The translations under genes and the position numbers were made by a program. Below are positions 48,877-59,300 of a stretch of DNA of 64,000 bases, one piece after another. Source of the DNA: Rosistilla ulvae (lineage in GTDB: Bacteria > Planctomycetota > Planctomycetia > Pirellulales > Pirellulaceae); contig NZ_CP036261.1 in the NCBI RefSeq assembly GCF_007741475.1, positions 4,465,798-4,529,797 on the forward strand, written 5' to 3'. The first letter of the stretch is position 1; each line of letters starts with the position of its first letter. The notes beneath the pieces are model-generated. The model was not told where the DNA came from, did no database searches, and worked only from the letters and a program-made list of their open reading frames with translations.

Positions 48877-51714
48877 ATGACCCGGATTAATACTAACGTT
48901 CCATCGCTCGTTGCACAAAACCGATTGCAATCATCCAACGGCGATTTACAAGAAGCACTGACTCGTTTGAGCACCGGTCTTCGCATCAATTCGGGATCGG
49001 ACGATCCGGCGGGTTTGATCGCTAGCGAAGCGCTGCGAAGCGAAATCACCAGTTTGAACAAAGCGGTCAGCAACACCGAGCGCGCCAACCAAATCATCGC
49101 GACCGCCGACAGCGCCCTGGGACAGGTGAGCACGCTGTTGAACGACGTTCGCGGCCTGGTTGTTGAAGCGGCGAATAGTGGAGCTTTGAGCCCCGACGAA
49201 ATCGCGGCGAACCAATTGCAGGTCGACAGCTCGTTGGAAGCGATCAACCGAATTTCGCAAACGACAACATTCCAAGGTCGCAAGCTGTTGGATGGAAGCT
49301 TGGACTTCCTGACCAGCGGCACATCGAACTTCGACAAGATCGAAAACATTCAGATCGACCAAGCCAACTTGGGCAACCTTGGCAAGATCCAAGTCGATGT
49401 CTCGGTTCAAGAAGCAGCGACAAAGGCTTCGGTGGCGATCGAAAACGTTCCGGCTTCGGGTGCCGGCACGGGCAAGATCACCCTGACGAATTCGACCGGT
49501 GCGGCGGATGAAGCGAAGACCGACCCCTTGACGACCGCTGGCGGTGCAGACTTCACCGTCGACGTCCTCGATGGCAGCAGCCTCGATGGCATTGCAGGAA
49601 ACGAACTGTCCGTCGATATCGCCAGTGGCGAGACGACCGCACTAACGCAATCCACCTCCGCGGTGAAGGTACTTGCTGGCGGTGGCAGTTTTACCATCTC
49701 GGCGAAAGAGGGAGGTGCCCTGGACGGTGCAGTAGGCGACGCCGCAACGGTTCAATTTGCAGCTGGCAACACCGCGACCGCTCAAGCCGAATCGGGTGGG
49801 TTCGACGTCAACGGCGTGACGGGTGCGTTCACCGTTTCGGCAAAAGCTGGCGGAGCATTCGACGGAACCGCTGGTAATGCACTGACAGTTAATATCGTCA
49901 GCGGTACTCCCGCCAGTGGTGCCGCTTCGGTCGCCGAAGCGGCGGGTGTCGTGACGATCACCGTCGACGATACGACCGGTGTGACTTTGGAAGATATCCA
50001 AACTGCTTTGGCTGGCGATGCCGATTTCGAATTCAACGTTGCTGAAGGAAACGAAGAAGTCCTCTTCCGATCCGATGGTACGGACGATACCGCAGGAGTC
50101 TCGCTCAGTGCCGGAACCGCGGGTACCAACGCAGCGGCTTTGGTCAGCCGAACCGGCGATGCGTTGACGATCACCGTCAATGACCTCTCGGATCAAACGT
50201 TGACCGACATCAAAGCGGCTTTGGAAGCGAACGACGATTTCAAAGACGACTTCAAGATCCAATTGGGAAGTGCTGGAACCGACGTATTCGCATCATCGGG
50301 AGTCACCGATGACGATGGCGCGGCACTGACGTTCACCGGCGGATCCAACGCCGCGGCGGAAGTCTCGTTCGCCGATGGCAAGTTGTCGATCACCGTCGAC
50401 AACACCACCGCGCACAACCTGTCGGTGATCCAAGCCGCTTTGGATTCTTCGACCACGCTGTTGGACGGCACCGACACCTTCAGCGATCTGTTCGCTGTGA
50501 CGATTAACGCCGACAACGTCTTCGCCACCGACGGAAGCGACGACCTCACCGACCAAGCATTCAGCGGTGGTACCGGTTCGACGGCAACCGATGAGATCAC
50601 GATCACCACGCCACAAGGACAAGAGTTCAACGGCACGATCACGATCGACAGCAGTGGCGACACGGGCGGAGCGGTTACGGCGAGCGTCGATGAAAACAAC
50701 AACATCACGATCACCGTCGACGACGACTCCGACACCGATCTGGCCGACATCATCGCGGCGATCGAAAACGATCTGACCGGTTATTCGGCTGAATTGACGA
50801 CCAACGATGGCGACGGCATCCTGCACATCGCCGACGATTCGATCGCAACAACCGAAATCGAAGATGCCGACGATGGTGGTATCACCGCCGACGTGGTCTT
50901 CGAATTGGCCGGTGCCACGGGTTCGGAAGTCTTCAACATCAGTGCCGGCACCACGCTGGAGCAATTGATCTCGCAGATCAACCTGGTCTCCGAAGCGACG
51001 GGCGTCACAGCGGTTGCAAACGGAACCACGCTGGAATTGAATTCCAGCGAATACGGATCGAAATCGTTTGTCGATCTGAAGGTCATCGAAGAGGGTGAAA
51101 ACGGAACCTTTGGTGCCGCAGTCAACGAAGGAGATCGGGCGACGGGTACCGACGTCAAGGCGAAGGTCAACGGCGTCGATGCTAGCGGCGACGGCAACAA
51201 GCTGACGATCAACACCGGAACGCTCGACCTGAACATGTCGGTCGAAGCGGACTACGTCGGTTCGATCGAATTCGACATCAACGGTGGTGGAGCCCTGTTC
51301 CAACTGGGTAGCCAAGTTGTTGCGAACCAACAGGCTCGCATCGGCATCGGCAGCGTGAACACCGCTCAATTGGGTGGAGTTAGCGGCAAGTTGTTCGAAT
51401 TGGGCGAAGGTGGTCGTGCTGCTCTGGGAACCGATCCCACCGCGGCGGCAGCGATCGTCGACGAAGCGATCGATCAAGTAACCGGGCTTCGCGGTCGATT
51501 GGGTGCGTTCCAACGAACGACGATCGAAAGCAACTTGGTCAGCTTGAACGACACCGTAGCGAACCTGCAGGAAGCGGAATCGAGCATCCGCGATGCCGAC
51601 TTCGCTGCCGAATCGGCTCGCCTGACGCGTGCTCAGATTCTGGTTCAATCGGGTACTTCGGTCTTGTCGCTGGCAAACCAAAACCCACAAAACGTGCTTT
51701 CGCTGCTGGGTTAA
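48877..51714 (+). CDS. fliC: Giant flagellin with repetitive central domain
   Basis: This encodes 945 residues. The N-terminal D0/D1 helix region is about 1-170 (MTRINTNVPSLVAQN, SGSDDPAGL) and the C-terminal one about 815-945 (ESSIRDADFA, ANQNPQNVLSLLG). The intervening 640 residues are exposed. Three roughly 46-residue repeats (F.[VI][SD][AV]..GG..DG..G[ND]) start near 226, 272 and 318. Four copies of a '[IL]TITVDD....L.dI.aAl' unit lie near 358, 429, 502 and 609, and a flagellin hook IN-like motif near 684-727. Flagellins are normally 270-500 residues. GAGGG lies 8 bp upstream. Ends in a strong terminator, so it is transcribed alone. Confidence 0.92.
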   Translation: MTRINTNVPSLVAQNRLQSSNGDLQEALTRLSTGLRINSGSDDPAGLIASEALRSEITSLNKAVSNTERANQIIATADSALGQVSTLLNDVRGLVVEAANSGALSPDEIAANQLQVDSSLEAINRISQTTTFQGRKLLDGSLDFLTSGTSNFDKIENIQIDQANLGNLGKIQVDVSVQEAATKASVAIENVPASGAGTGKITLTNSTGAADEAKTDPLTTAGGADFTVDVLDGSSLDGIAGNELSVDIASGETTALTQSTSAVKVLAGGGSFTISAKEGGALDGAVGDAATVQFAAGNTATAQAESGGFDVNGVTGAFTVSAKAGGAFDGTAGNALTVNIVSGTPASGAASVAEAAGVVTITVDDTTGVTLEDIQTALAGDADFEFNVAEGNEEVLFRSDGTDDTAGVSLSAGTAGTNAAALVSRTGDALTITVNDLSDQTLTDIKAALEANDDFKDDFKIQLGSAGTDVFASSGVTDDDGAALTFTGGSNAAAEVSFADGKLSITVDNTTAHNLSVIQAALDSSTTLLDGTDTFSDLFAVTINADNVFATDGSDDLTDQAFSGGTGSTATDEITITTPQGQEFNGTITIDSSGDTGGAVTASVDENNNITITVDDDSDTDLADIIAAIENDLTGYSAELTTNDGDGILHIADDSIATTEIEDADDGGITADVVFELAGATGSEVFNISAGTTLEQLISQINLVSEATGVTAVANGTTLELNSSEYGSKSFVDLKVIEEGENGTFGAAVNEGDRATGTDVKAKVNGVDASGDGNKLTINTGTLDLNMSVEADYVGSIEFDINGGGALFQLGSQVVANQQARIGIGSVNTAQLGGVSGKLFELGEGGRAALGTDPTAAAAIVDEAIDQVTGLRGRLGAFQRTTIESNLVSLNDTVANLQEAESSIRDADFAAESARLTRAQILVQSGTSVLSLANQNPQNVLSLLG

Positions 51715-51745
51715 TCCCCACCAGGAACACCTATTAAATCTCGAC

Positions 51746-51777
51746 ACGGCGGTTCGATTCATTCGAGCCGCCGTTTT
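51746..51777 (+). terminator. Rho-independent terminator after flagellin
   Basis: ACGGCGGTTCGA (51746-51757) and TCGAGCCGCCGT (51763-51774) form a 12-bp stem with one T-G wobble and a TTCAT loop, followed by TTTT (51774-51777). A very good intrinsic terminator 30 bp after the stop. Confidence 0.85.
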
Positions 51778-51873
51778 GCTTAGGCCGATAGTAACGGTTA
51801 TGCGGGTTGTCACCCCTTCGATCCGCAGCCCAATTTAAAGCCCTTCGATCTCTGCTGCCCAAACGGTTATACC

Positions 51874-54800
51874 ATGGGAACTATTCAATCATCTGTCGGT
51901 TTGATCACCGGGATTCCGATCCAGGATACCGTCGAACAATTGATGGGAATTTCGGCGCGGCCCCGCGATTTGCTGTCGTCTCGTACCGCGGCGCTACAGC
52001 AGGAACAGGTCGCGATCACCGAATTGACAGCATTGGCTGTCGGACTCGATCTGGCCAGCGCCGCGTTTGGCCGCGAAACGCTCTACGAGACGACATCGGT
52101 CGCCTCTTCGAACAGCGAAGCCCTGTCGGTCACTCAGACCGCCGATTCGGTCAATCTGCAGAATCAACAGGTCCGCGTGGTCCAATTAGCGCAGACCAAC
52201 AGCTTCGGTTCCCGCGATCTGGGCAGCAGCACCGAATCGCTCGGCTACAGCGGACAACTGAAGATCGAAACCGGCGGTTTCATCGACAGCAGCGCCGCTC
52301 TGGAAGATCTTAATGGAGGCCGCGGTGTGGAGCGCGGCCAGATCCGAATCACCGATCGCAGCGGCAATTCCGCGATGATCGACCTCAGCGGCGCCACGAC
52401 GATCGACGACGTCTTGGCGAGCATCAACGAATCGACCGACATCGATGTCCGTGCATCGACTTCGGGCGACAAGATCGTGTTGACCGATAAGACGGGCAAG
52501 ACGCTATCAAATTTGAGTGTCAGCGAAGTTGGCGGCGGTTCGACAGCGTCCGATCTAGGCCTGCGCGGGATCAATACCGCAAGCGATTCGGCCAGTGGAC
52601 GCGATATCTATTCGCTCTCCGCAGCGACTTCGTTGTCGAGTCTACGAGACGGCCGCGGCGTCGGCTTTGCCGGTGAAGATGACATCGCAATCACGCTCCG
52701 CGACGGGACCGAATTGTCGATCGATTTTGGCGACTTCTCCCGCGAAGCAACGAACGCGTCGGGAACAACGACTGCCGCCGATCCCAACGCCCGTCTGACG
52801 ATCGAAACGGTCGCGGCAGGAGGCGATTACGACGGCTTGGAAGTTCTGTTTGTCAACGATGTCGGCGTCGCCGCGGGAAGCGAGACGGTCGAACTGTTGG
52901 AGGGAACTTACGGCAAACAACTGGTTTTCCATATCGACGAGGGGAACACCACCGCGACAAACATCGCCGATGCGTTGGCTGGCAACGAAGAATTGTCGGC
53001 GCTCTTCACCGCAACCGCCGGAGGCGATGGATCGGCAGCCGTATCGACCGCCGATTTCGCAGTCGTCGACGGGGGCGCGGCGATCGATCCGCAATCCAAT
53101 CCAACGATCGAAGACTTGTTGCGCGTGCTGAACGAAGCCGATCCCAAGCTGCAGACGAGCCTGTCGGCTTCCGGAGACGCGATCGAGTTGACCGACCTCA
53201 GCGAAGGGACCGGAACGCTGACGATCGCCGATGCCGAAGGGAGCACGGCCGCGTCGGACCTGGGACTCGTCTTCGAAGGCGAAGCCGATTCGACGACCGG
53301 GATCGCGCTGCAATCGGGTCTGCAATCGGTCAGCCTGAGTACGTTGGCTGGCGGAGCCGGCCTGGGAACGCTGGGAACGATATCGATCACGGCTCACGAC
53401 GGTTCGACCGCCGACGTCGATCTGTCGGCAGCCAACAGCGTTGCCGATGTGATCACCGCGATCAACGAAAGCGGACTCGACATCGAAGCCGACTACAACG
53501 ACCAAGGGACCGGGATCGCGATCCGCGATCTGACCGGCGGGACGACCAGCAACTTAAAGGTCTCCAGCCTCGACGAGACTGCGGCGAAGTTGGGCCTGGA
53601 GATCGACACGACCGATACGTATGCCAACGGCAACAACCTGCGGGCTCAATACGTTTCGCGGAACACCGCGTTGTCGGAACTGAACCAAGGCAACGGCGTG
53701 GGGACCGGTTCGTTTACGATCCAGGACTCGACGGGGCAAGCGTCGATCGTCAGCCTTGGCGCTTTGGAATCGCAAACCGTCGGCGCTTTGATCGACCAGA
53801 TCAACAGTCTCAGCATCGGTGTCGAAGCGAGCCTGAATGCCGACGGCAACGGAATCCAGATCGTCGATACCAGCGACGGCGAGGGGACCTTAAAGATCAC
53901 CGATCGCAACGGTCGCACATCGGCTGCCAGTTTGGGTATCGCCGGAACGGCCGAGTCGCGCGTAATCGATGGCAAGGTGACCAGCGCGATCGTTGGTTCG
54001 CAGGGCATTTCCGTGAACGTCAATGCATCGGATACCGTCGCCACGATCGCGGCGAAGATCCAGGACGCTGGGCAGTACGCATCGGCTTCGGCCGCTGGTG
54101 GACGCTTGGAAATCCTCAGCAAACGCGGAGGCACCGACGGCCGCCTGGCCGTCTCGACCACGGGATTCGATATCGGACTGCGGCAGACAGCGTCGGCTCA
54201 GGATGCCGTTATCGAAGTCGGCGAATCGGGAACTGCGACGCTCTTCCACAGCAGCGACAACGTCTTCAGCGACGCGATCAGCGGGCTCTCCTTAACCGCC
54301 AAGAAGGTCACTGATTCGGCGGTCGATGTCGACGTCACGAAGAACAACAGCGCTGTCGTCAGCAGCGTTACGAACTTCGTTTCGGCCTACAACCGCTTGG
54401 TCGATCGGATGGATGCGTTGACAGCGTTCGACGAAGCGACGCAATCGGTCGGCCTGCTGTTTGGCAGCGGCGAAGTATTGCGGATGCAGTCCCAGCTGGG
54501 AAACCTGTTCACCGGACGGATCAACGCCGCCGGCGACATCAAATCGCTCGGCGAGATCGGTGTCCGATTGTCCGATTCGGGCAAGATGACCTTCGATACC
54601 AGCAAGTTGACGGCAAAGCTGGAGACCGATCCCGATTCGGTCAAAGAATTTTTCACGACCGAAACGACCGGCGTGGCGGCTCGGATCAAAGAGACAGTCG
54701 ACAAGCTGGCCGGTGTCGGCAACAGCGTGCTATTGAACAAAAACAATTCGCTGCAGCAGCGGATCGAAACCAACAACGATCGTATCGCATCGTATAACGT

Positions 54801-54918
54801 GCGGCTCGAATCGGAAGAGGCGCGGCTGTACAAGCAGTACTACGCGATGGAAGAAGCGATTTCCAAGCTGCAAACCAACCAGAGCTTCATCGGCAACATC
54901 GCACCGATCACGATGTAG
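51874..54918 (+). CDS. fliD: Flagellar filament cap protein FliD, giant form
   Basis: This encodes 1014 residues; typical FliD proteins have 450-700. The FliD N-domain is about 8-110 (GLITGIPIQDTVEQLM) and the C-domain about 775-1010. Between them is a roughly 90-residue repeat '[LG].DG.G...G.I.I.d..G..IN....LGL', with copies near 145-230, 486-575 and 597-690. A further copy spans 248-465 and is split by about 110 residues (about 300-405). The inserted part (VFHIDEGNTTATNIADALAG) resembles the repeat unit of the upstream flagellin. A weak -10-like GCCGATAG lies at 51784, without a matching -35. It probably caps the same filament. Confidence 0.9.
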   Translation: MGTIQSSVGLITGIPIQDTVEQLMGISARPRDLLSSRTAALQQEQVAITELTALAVGLDLASAAFGRETLYETTSVASSNSEALSVTQTADSVNLQNQQVRVVQLAQTNSFGSRDLGSSTESLGYSGQLKIETGGFIDSSAALEDLNGGRGVERGQIRITDRSGNSAMIDLSGATTIDDVLASINESTDIDVRASTSGDKIVLTDKTGKTLSNLSVSEVGGGSTASDLGLRGINTASDSASGRDIYSLSAATSLSSLRDGRGVGFAGEDDIAITLRDGTELSIDFGDFSREATNASGTTTAADPNARLTIETVAAGGDYDGLEVLFVNDVGVAAGSETVELLEGTYGKQLVFHIDEGNTTATNIADALAGNEELSALFTATAGGDGSAAVSTADFAVVDGGAAIDPQSNPTIEDLLRVLNEADPKLQTSLSASGDAIELTDLSEGTGTLTIADAEGSTAASDLGLVFEGEADSTTGIALQSGLQSVSLSTLAGGAGLGTLGTISITAHDGSTADVDLSAANSVADVITAINESGLDIEADYNDQGTGIAIRDLTGGTTSNLKVSSLDETAAKLGLEIDTTDTYANGNNLRAQYVSRNTALSELNQGNGVGTGSFTIQDSTGQASIVSLGALESQTVGALIDQINSLSIGVEASLNADGNGIQIVDTSDGEGTLKITDRNGRTSAASLGIAGTAESRVIDGKVTSAIVGSQGISVNVNASDTVATIAAKIQDAGQYASASAAGGRLEILSKRGGTDGRLAVSTTGFDIGLRQTASAQDAVIEVGESGTATLFHSSDNVFSDAISGLSLTAKKVTDSAVDVDVTKNNSAVVSSVTNFVSAYNRLVDRMDALTAFDEATQSVGLLFGSGEVLRMQSQLGNLFTGRINAAGDIKSLGEIGVRLSDSGKMTFDTSKLTAKLETDPDSVKEFFTTETTGVAARIKETVDKLAGVGNSVLLNKNNSLQQRIETNNDRIASYNVRLESEEARLYKQYYAMEEAISKLQTNQSFIGNIAPITM

Positions 54919-54953
54919 CATGACGATCGACGCGAGCCCCCGATGCCGACGAT

Positions 54954-56297
54954 CTACGTCGCGTCGGGCGTCTGTTCCACCGCAGCTTCCAGGATCTCGC
55001 GCGCTTGCTGCGGGGTGATGCTGTCGCGAAGTTCGGGGCAGACGAAGATCCGGACCCGTTTGACGAAGTTATCGAACTGCTGGCGTGCCAACACCGCCGC
55101 GACGGGCGATACATCACCCAGCGTGCGAACAACGCCCTGCTCGTCGACGACATCGACGTTGATATCGACCTCCAACTTCTGCGGCGGAGCGTCGATCAAG
55201 ACGTGCGTGGGCCCGACGCGTCGGCCGGTCGCTGCGCTCGCCAATCGGGCGAACGATTCGCTGCAACGGACCAGCCACGGATAGGGTCTGCCCGCAAGCG
55301 ACGCATGAATCTGCGGCGAATCCAACACGCTGAACTGTCCGATCTCTTTGAACAATCGCCGTTTGGGGCCAAACAATCCTTGAGTCAACCATTGGACATC
55401 GGTTCCGGCGCTGGCCATCAACAACCGTTCGATCCACGGGGCGTCGGTCAATTCGCACATGCTGTCCATATCCAACCGTTCGTGCAGCTGGTAGATCGCT
55501 CGTTGCAGCATCGCCGTGGCGCTGCGAACCGTCGGATGCCAGTAGACCTCGCTGAACATGATGTAACGCGAAAAGACCATCATCTCCGCGGCCGTGCGGC
55601 CTTTGTCGGTGATCGCCAAACGAGGCCGCGACGGATGGATGGCTAACGAACCGATCAACCGCCCGGTGTCAAAGTTGCGGCCGTAGGGAACGCCGGCGTG
55701 CAGGCTGTCGCGAATCAAGTAGTCCATCTTGTCGACATCGATCGGCCCGCTCAACAGGCTGCTGAGCGCTTGGTTCTCGTCGGAGAGATCTTTGCCGTCC
55801 AACAAATCGCAGACTTCGTCCGGTTCGATTTGCCAATCGTTCCGAATCCGATCGGCGATCTCCGCGTCGCCGATGATCCGCCGAGCTCGCTGTTCGTGGC
55901 GCGGCACGCCCGGCAAACGCATGTCTTCGATCGGGTGGCAGAACGGCCAGTGACCGACATCGTGCAACAGCGACGCCAGTAGAAAACGCTCCGCACCGCG
56001 TGGGTCGACGACTTCGGCAAAACGTTTTGTTGTGACCAAGCGTTGCAGAAACATCAACGCGTTGCGGTAGACGCCTAACGAATGTTCCATCCGCGAATGA
56101 GTCGCCCCGGGATAGACCAAGCCGACCAATCCCAATTGACTCACCTGGCTCAATCGTCGCAGCGGCGGCGTGTCGAGCAATCGCGCGGCGCGATCGGTCA
56201 TCGGGACGTTCATCTCCGGCGGGATTCGAACGACGCGAGGCGATGCGGCAAAGGAGAGCAGTTCGGGGATCTGCGATAACATTTCTTGGCGGTTCAT
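54954..56297 (-). CDS. HD domain phosphohydrolase, dNTPase-like
   Basis: This encodes 447 residues. HSRMEHSLGVY near residue 67, SLLHDVGHWPFCH near 109 and IDVDKMDYLIRD near 185 contain the HD metal ligands (H72, H112-D113 and a later Asp), in the pattern of dGTPase/YpgQ-like HD proteins. It may hydrolyse nucleotides or a second messenger; the substrate is unknown. The ATG at 56297 is 5 bp downstream of the SNF2 gene's stop, so the two are one operon. A long in-frame extension upstream overlaps SNF2 and is discarded. Confidence 0.83.
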   Translation of the reverse strand: MNRQEMLSQIPELLSFAASPRVVRIPPEMNVPMTDRAARLLDTPPLRRLSQVSQLGLVGLVYPGATHSRMEHSLGVYRNALMFLQRLVTTKRFAEVVDPRGAERFLLASLLHDVGHWPFCHPIEDMRLPGVPRHEQRARRIIGDAEIADRIRNDWQIEPDEVCDLLDGKDLSDENQALSSLLSGPIDVDKMDYLIRDSLHAGVPYGRNFDTGRLIGSLAIHPSRPRLAITDKGRTAAEMMVFSRYIMFSEVYWHPTVRSATAMLQRAIYQLHERLDMDSMCELTDAPWIERLLMASAGTDVQWLTQGLFGPKRRLFKEIGQFSVLDSPQIHASLAGRPYPWLVRCSESFARLASAATGRRVGPTHVLIDAPPQKLEVDINVDVVDEQGVVRTLGDVSPVAAVLARQQFDNFVKRVRIFVCPELRDSITPQQAREILEAAVEQTPDAT

Positions 56298-56302
56298 CGG
56301 CG

Positions 56303-59300
56303 TCAGCTCCCGCGGACCAAATCGATCAGGTCGGTTGTCGACAACTTGGCCGCCGCGTGAGTTCCTTCCATGACTCCCGAAACCAGATCGCGCTTCGCAT
56401 CGTGCAACTTCAGAATCTCTTCTTCGATCGTCCCCTGTGAAATCAATCGGTAGACCATCACGGGGTTTTCTTGACCAATCCGGTGCGCCCGATCGGTCGC
56501 CTGGTCTTCGACCGCCGGATTCCACCAGGGATCCATGTGGATCACGTAGTCGGCGGCGGTCAGATTCAGCCCCGTGCCGCCAGCTTTCAGAGAGATCAGA
56601 AATGCGGTGGCGTCACCGTTTTGGAAGCGATCGACGCCGGCTTGCCGTTGGTCGGCGGGAGTCTGACCGTCGAGGTATTCATAACGAATTCCCTCGCTGT
56701 CGAACATCTCGCGGATCAGCGTCAGGTGCTTTACGAATTGGCTGAAGATCAGCACGCGATGCCCCTCCTCTTTCAGCTCCGCCACCGTCTCTTGCAACAA
56801 CTGCAATTTGGACGACCGCTGCGAGAAGGATTCATCGACCATCCGTGGGCTGCACGCGATCTGCCGCAACCGCGTCAGCAGTGCCAGGATCTTGAAGCGT
56901 TGGTCTTTGACATCGCCAATATTAGCGATCTGGTCGATCTCGCCCAGCGCCGACGCTCGCACCTTGTCGTACATCATCCGTTCGGTCGCCGTCAGTTCGA
57001 CATACAGGTTCATGTCCGAACGTGGCGGCAGGTCTTTGAGGACCTCGGTCTTGGTGCGGCGGAGCACAAACGGTTGCAAGCGGTCCCGCAACGCCAAGCG
57101 TCGCGATTCGTCGTTGTCTTTTTCGATCGGGCCAGCGAACCGTTTGCGGAATTGATCCCAACCGCCAAAGACGCCCGGCGAGATCACGTGGAATAAACTC
57201 CACAGTTCGCCCAGATGGTTTTCGACCGGCGTGCCCGTCAACGCGACCTTCCACTGCGCGGGGATCGATGCGATCGCAGCCGATGTTTTGCTGCGGCTGT
57301 TCTTGATCGCTTGAGCTTCGTCCAGGACCAGCGTCGACCACTTCACATCCGCTAATGCATCCGCATCTCGCAGCGCCAGACCGTAGCTGCAGACGACTAA
57401 ACTGCCGGGACCCACAGTCGACAAGAACTCGCTGCGGTCGGTATCGCGGTAAAGATGGACGCTCAAGTCGGGCGCAAAGCGTTCGGCTTCGCGAACCCAG
57501 TTGAACCCGACCGATGTGGGCGCGATCACCAGCGTCGGCCCCTCGCTGCTGCGATCCAAGATCACCGCCAAGGTCTGCAGCGTCTTGCCCAATCCCATGT
57601 CGTCGGCGAGGATCCCGCCGACGCCCCACTCGGCCAGTCGTCGCAGCCAGCGAAACCCATCGGTCTGGTAATCGCGGAGCGTCGCGTTGAGTCCGGCCGG
57701 CAGGACGGGCTCGAGTTTTTCGGCTCGCTCCAATCGCGTCAGGCACTGATGCCAGGCACGCGTCGCTTCGACTTGGACGTCGTTGCTCAAGAAATCACGC
57801 ACCGCCGAGGCGGACGTGGCGTCGAACTTCAGCCCCTTGCGATCCTGCGTGACCGAATCGCGGAGTCCCGTCAATTTAGCTCGCAAGCCCTTTTCGATCT
57901 TCGTCCAGCCCTTGTCGCCGATCCGGACAAAGTCGCCGCGAACGCTCTCCTCCCCAGGGTTCTGGAGCGCGTTGAGCAGTTCGGCCAACGGGACCGATTC
58001 CTCGCCAAGATCGCAGTTGCCAGACAGTTGAAACCAATCGTGCTTGCGGTTGATACCGACGCTGACGTTGCTGGTCGTGACCGATCCCAGAACACGCAGC
58101 GGTTTTTCGGACGTTTTGTCCCACAGCACCTCGATCCCCGTCGATTCGAGATCTTGCAGGGATCCGACCAGCCCGATCGCCGCTTCAAAGTCGCTGATGC
58201 CGCCGTCAAACTCTCCCGGTTTCTGCCCCAATTTGCCCAGCAGAGCATCCGACGCGCGGATCTCTTCGTCGGCATCGCGTTGGAATTGCACGGGGCGGCC
58301 TTCGTGCTTTCCCGCTCTCAGCATCAAACCGGTGCCGGGGCGATGCAGGACATCCATCGCGTCGCGAACGCGGACGCCGAAGTCGAGCGATCCGGTGCTG
58401 TGCGAACGCAACAAGACGACGGGGCGACACGCGTCGGGGATGATCTGGCCGGCGACCGATTCGGGGACTTTCACGTTGATCACGCGCTGTAGATCGGCGA
58501 CGCGTTTCAACAGATCCTGTTCAAACTCGACGGGGATCCGCGGCAGCTTGAGGACCGCGACAACCGTCTTCATCTGGCTCGGATGCAGGTCGCAGATGCG
58601 AATACTGGCCAAGTCGTTGCGGATGTGGACCATGCAGTCCTCGTTATACAAGAACATGTTGTTGTGCGGTTTGCTGCCGACCAACTCCAACCAACACTGC
58701 TGTTCGTCGCGGCAGAACTGGAACGTGGGGTCGAATCGGACGACCTCGGCGGGGTGCATGTTGAACAGCACGTTCGGCTGGCCGACCAATTCGCGAAGTA
58801 CCGCGATCGTGTCCAGTTTCGTGCTGACGCGATAATAACTCGAATCGATTTGCACCAGCGACTGCACACGGCGGTCGGCTTCGCTGAGCGTGACCTCGAG
58901 AACGTTGAGCGTCGAGACCGATACGCGGCGTCCCTTGGTCCAGCCGTTGCCACGTTTCTTCGCCTGCTGATGGATCGCCAAGATCTCGTGATCGGTTCCC
59001 CGCGTCGAGAGATTCCAAGCGATGCGATCCTGCGACACCGATCGCGACGGTGGCAGTTGCGCGTCTTCGAGATCCAAGTCGGGCGGGGCGATCGGCAGGT
59101 CTTCGAGAATGCGTTCGATCCGCGCTCGGCTGCTGAAATCAAAGCTCCTGGGATCGAAGCTCCCCGCGGTAAACAGCCCTTGGGCGACCTGTCGGTTCAA
59201 CCAACTGCGGGTGTCTCGCAATTGTTCGTAGACGTAGTCGACAAAGTGGAAGGTGTGTTCGCAGTAGCTTTTGCCCAGCGAGACGTTGCAGCTGCAAGCG

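Noticed and set aside
51784-51791. Sigma-28 -10 element GCCGATAG before fliD
   Set aside because: It matches 7 of 8 bases, but the required -35 position lies inside the flagellin terminator stem and does not match.
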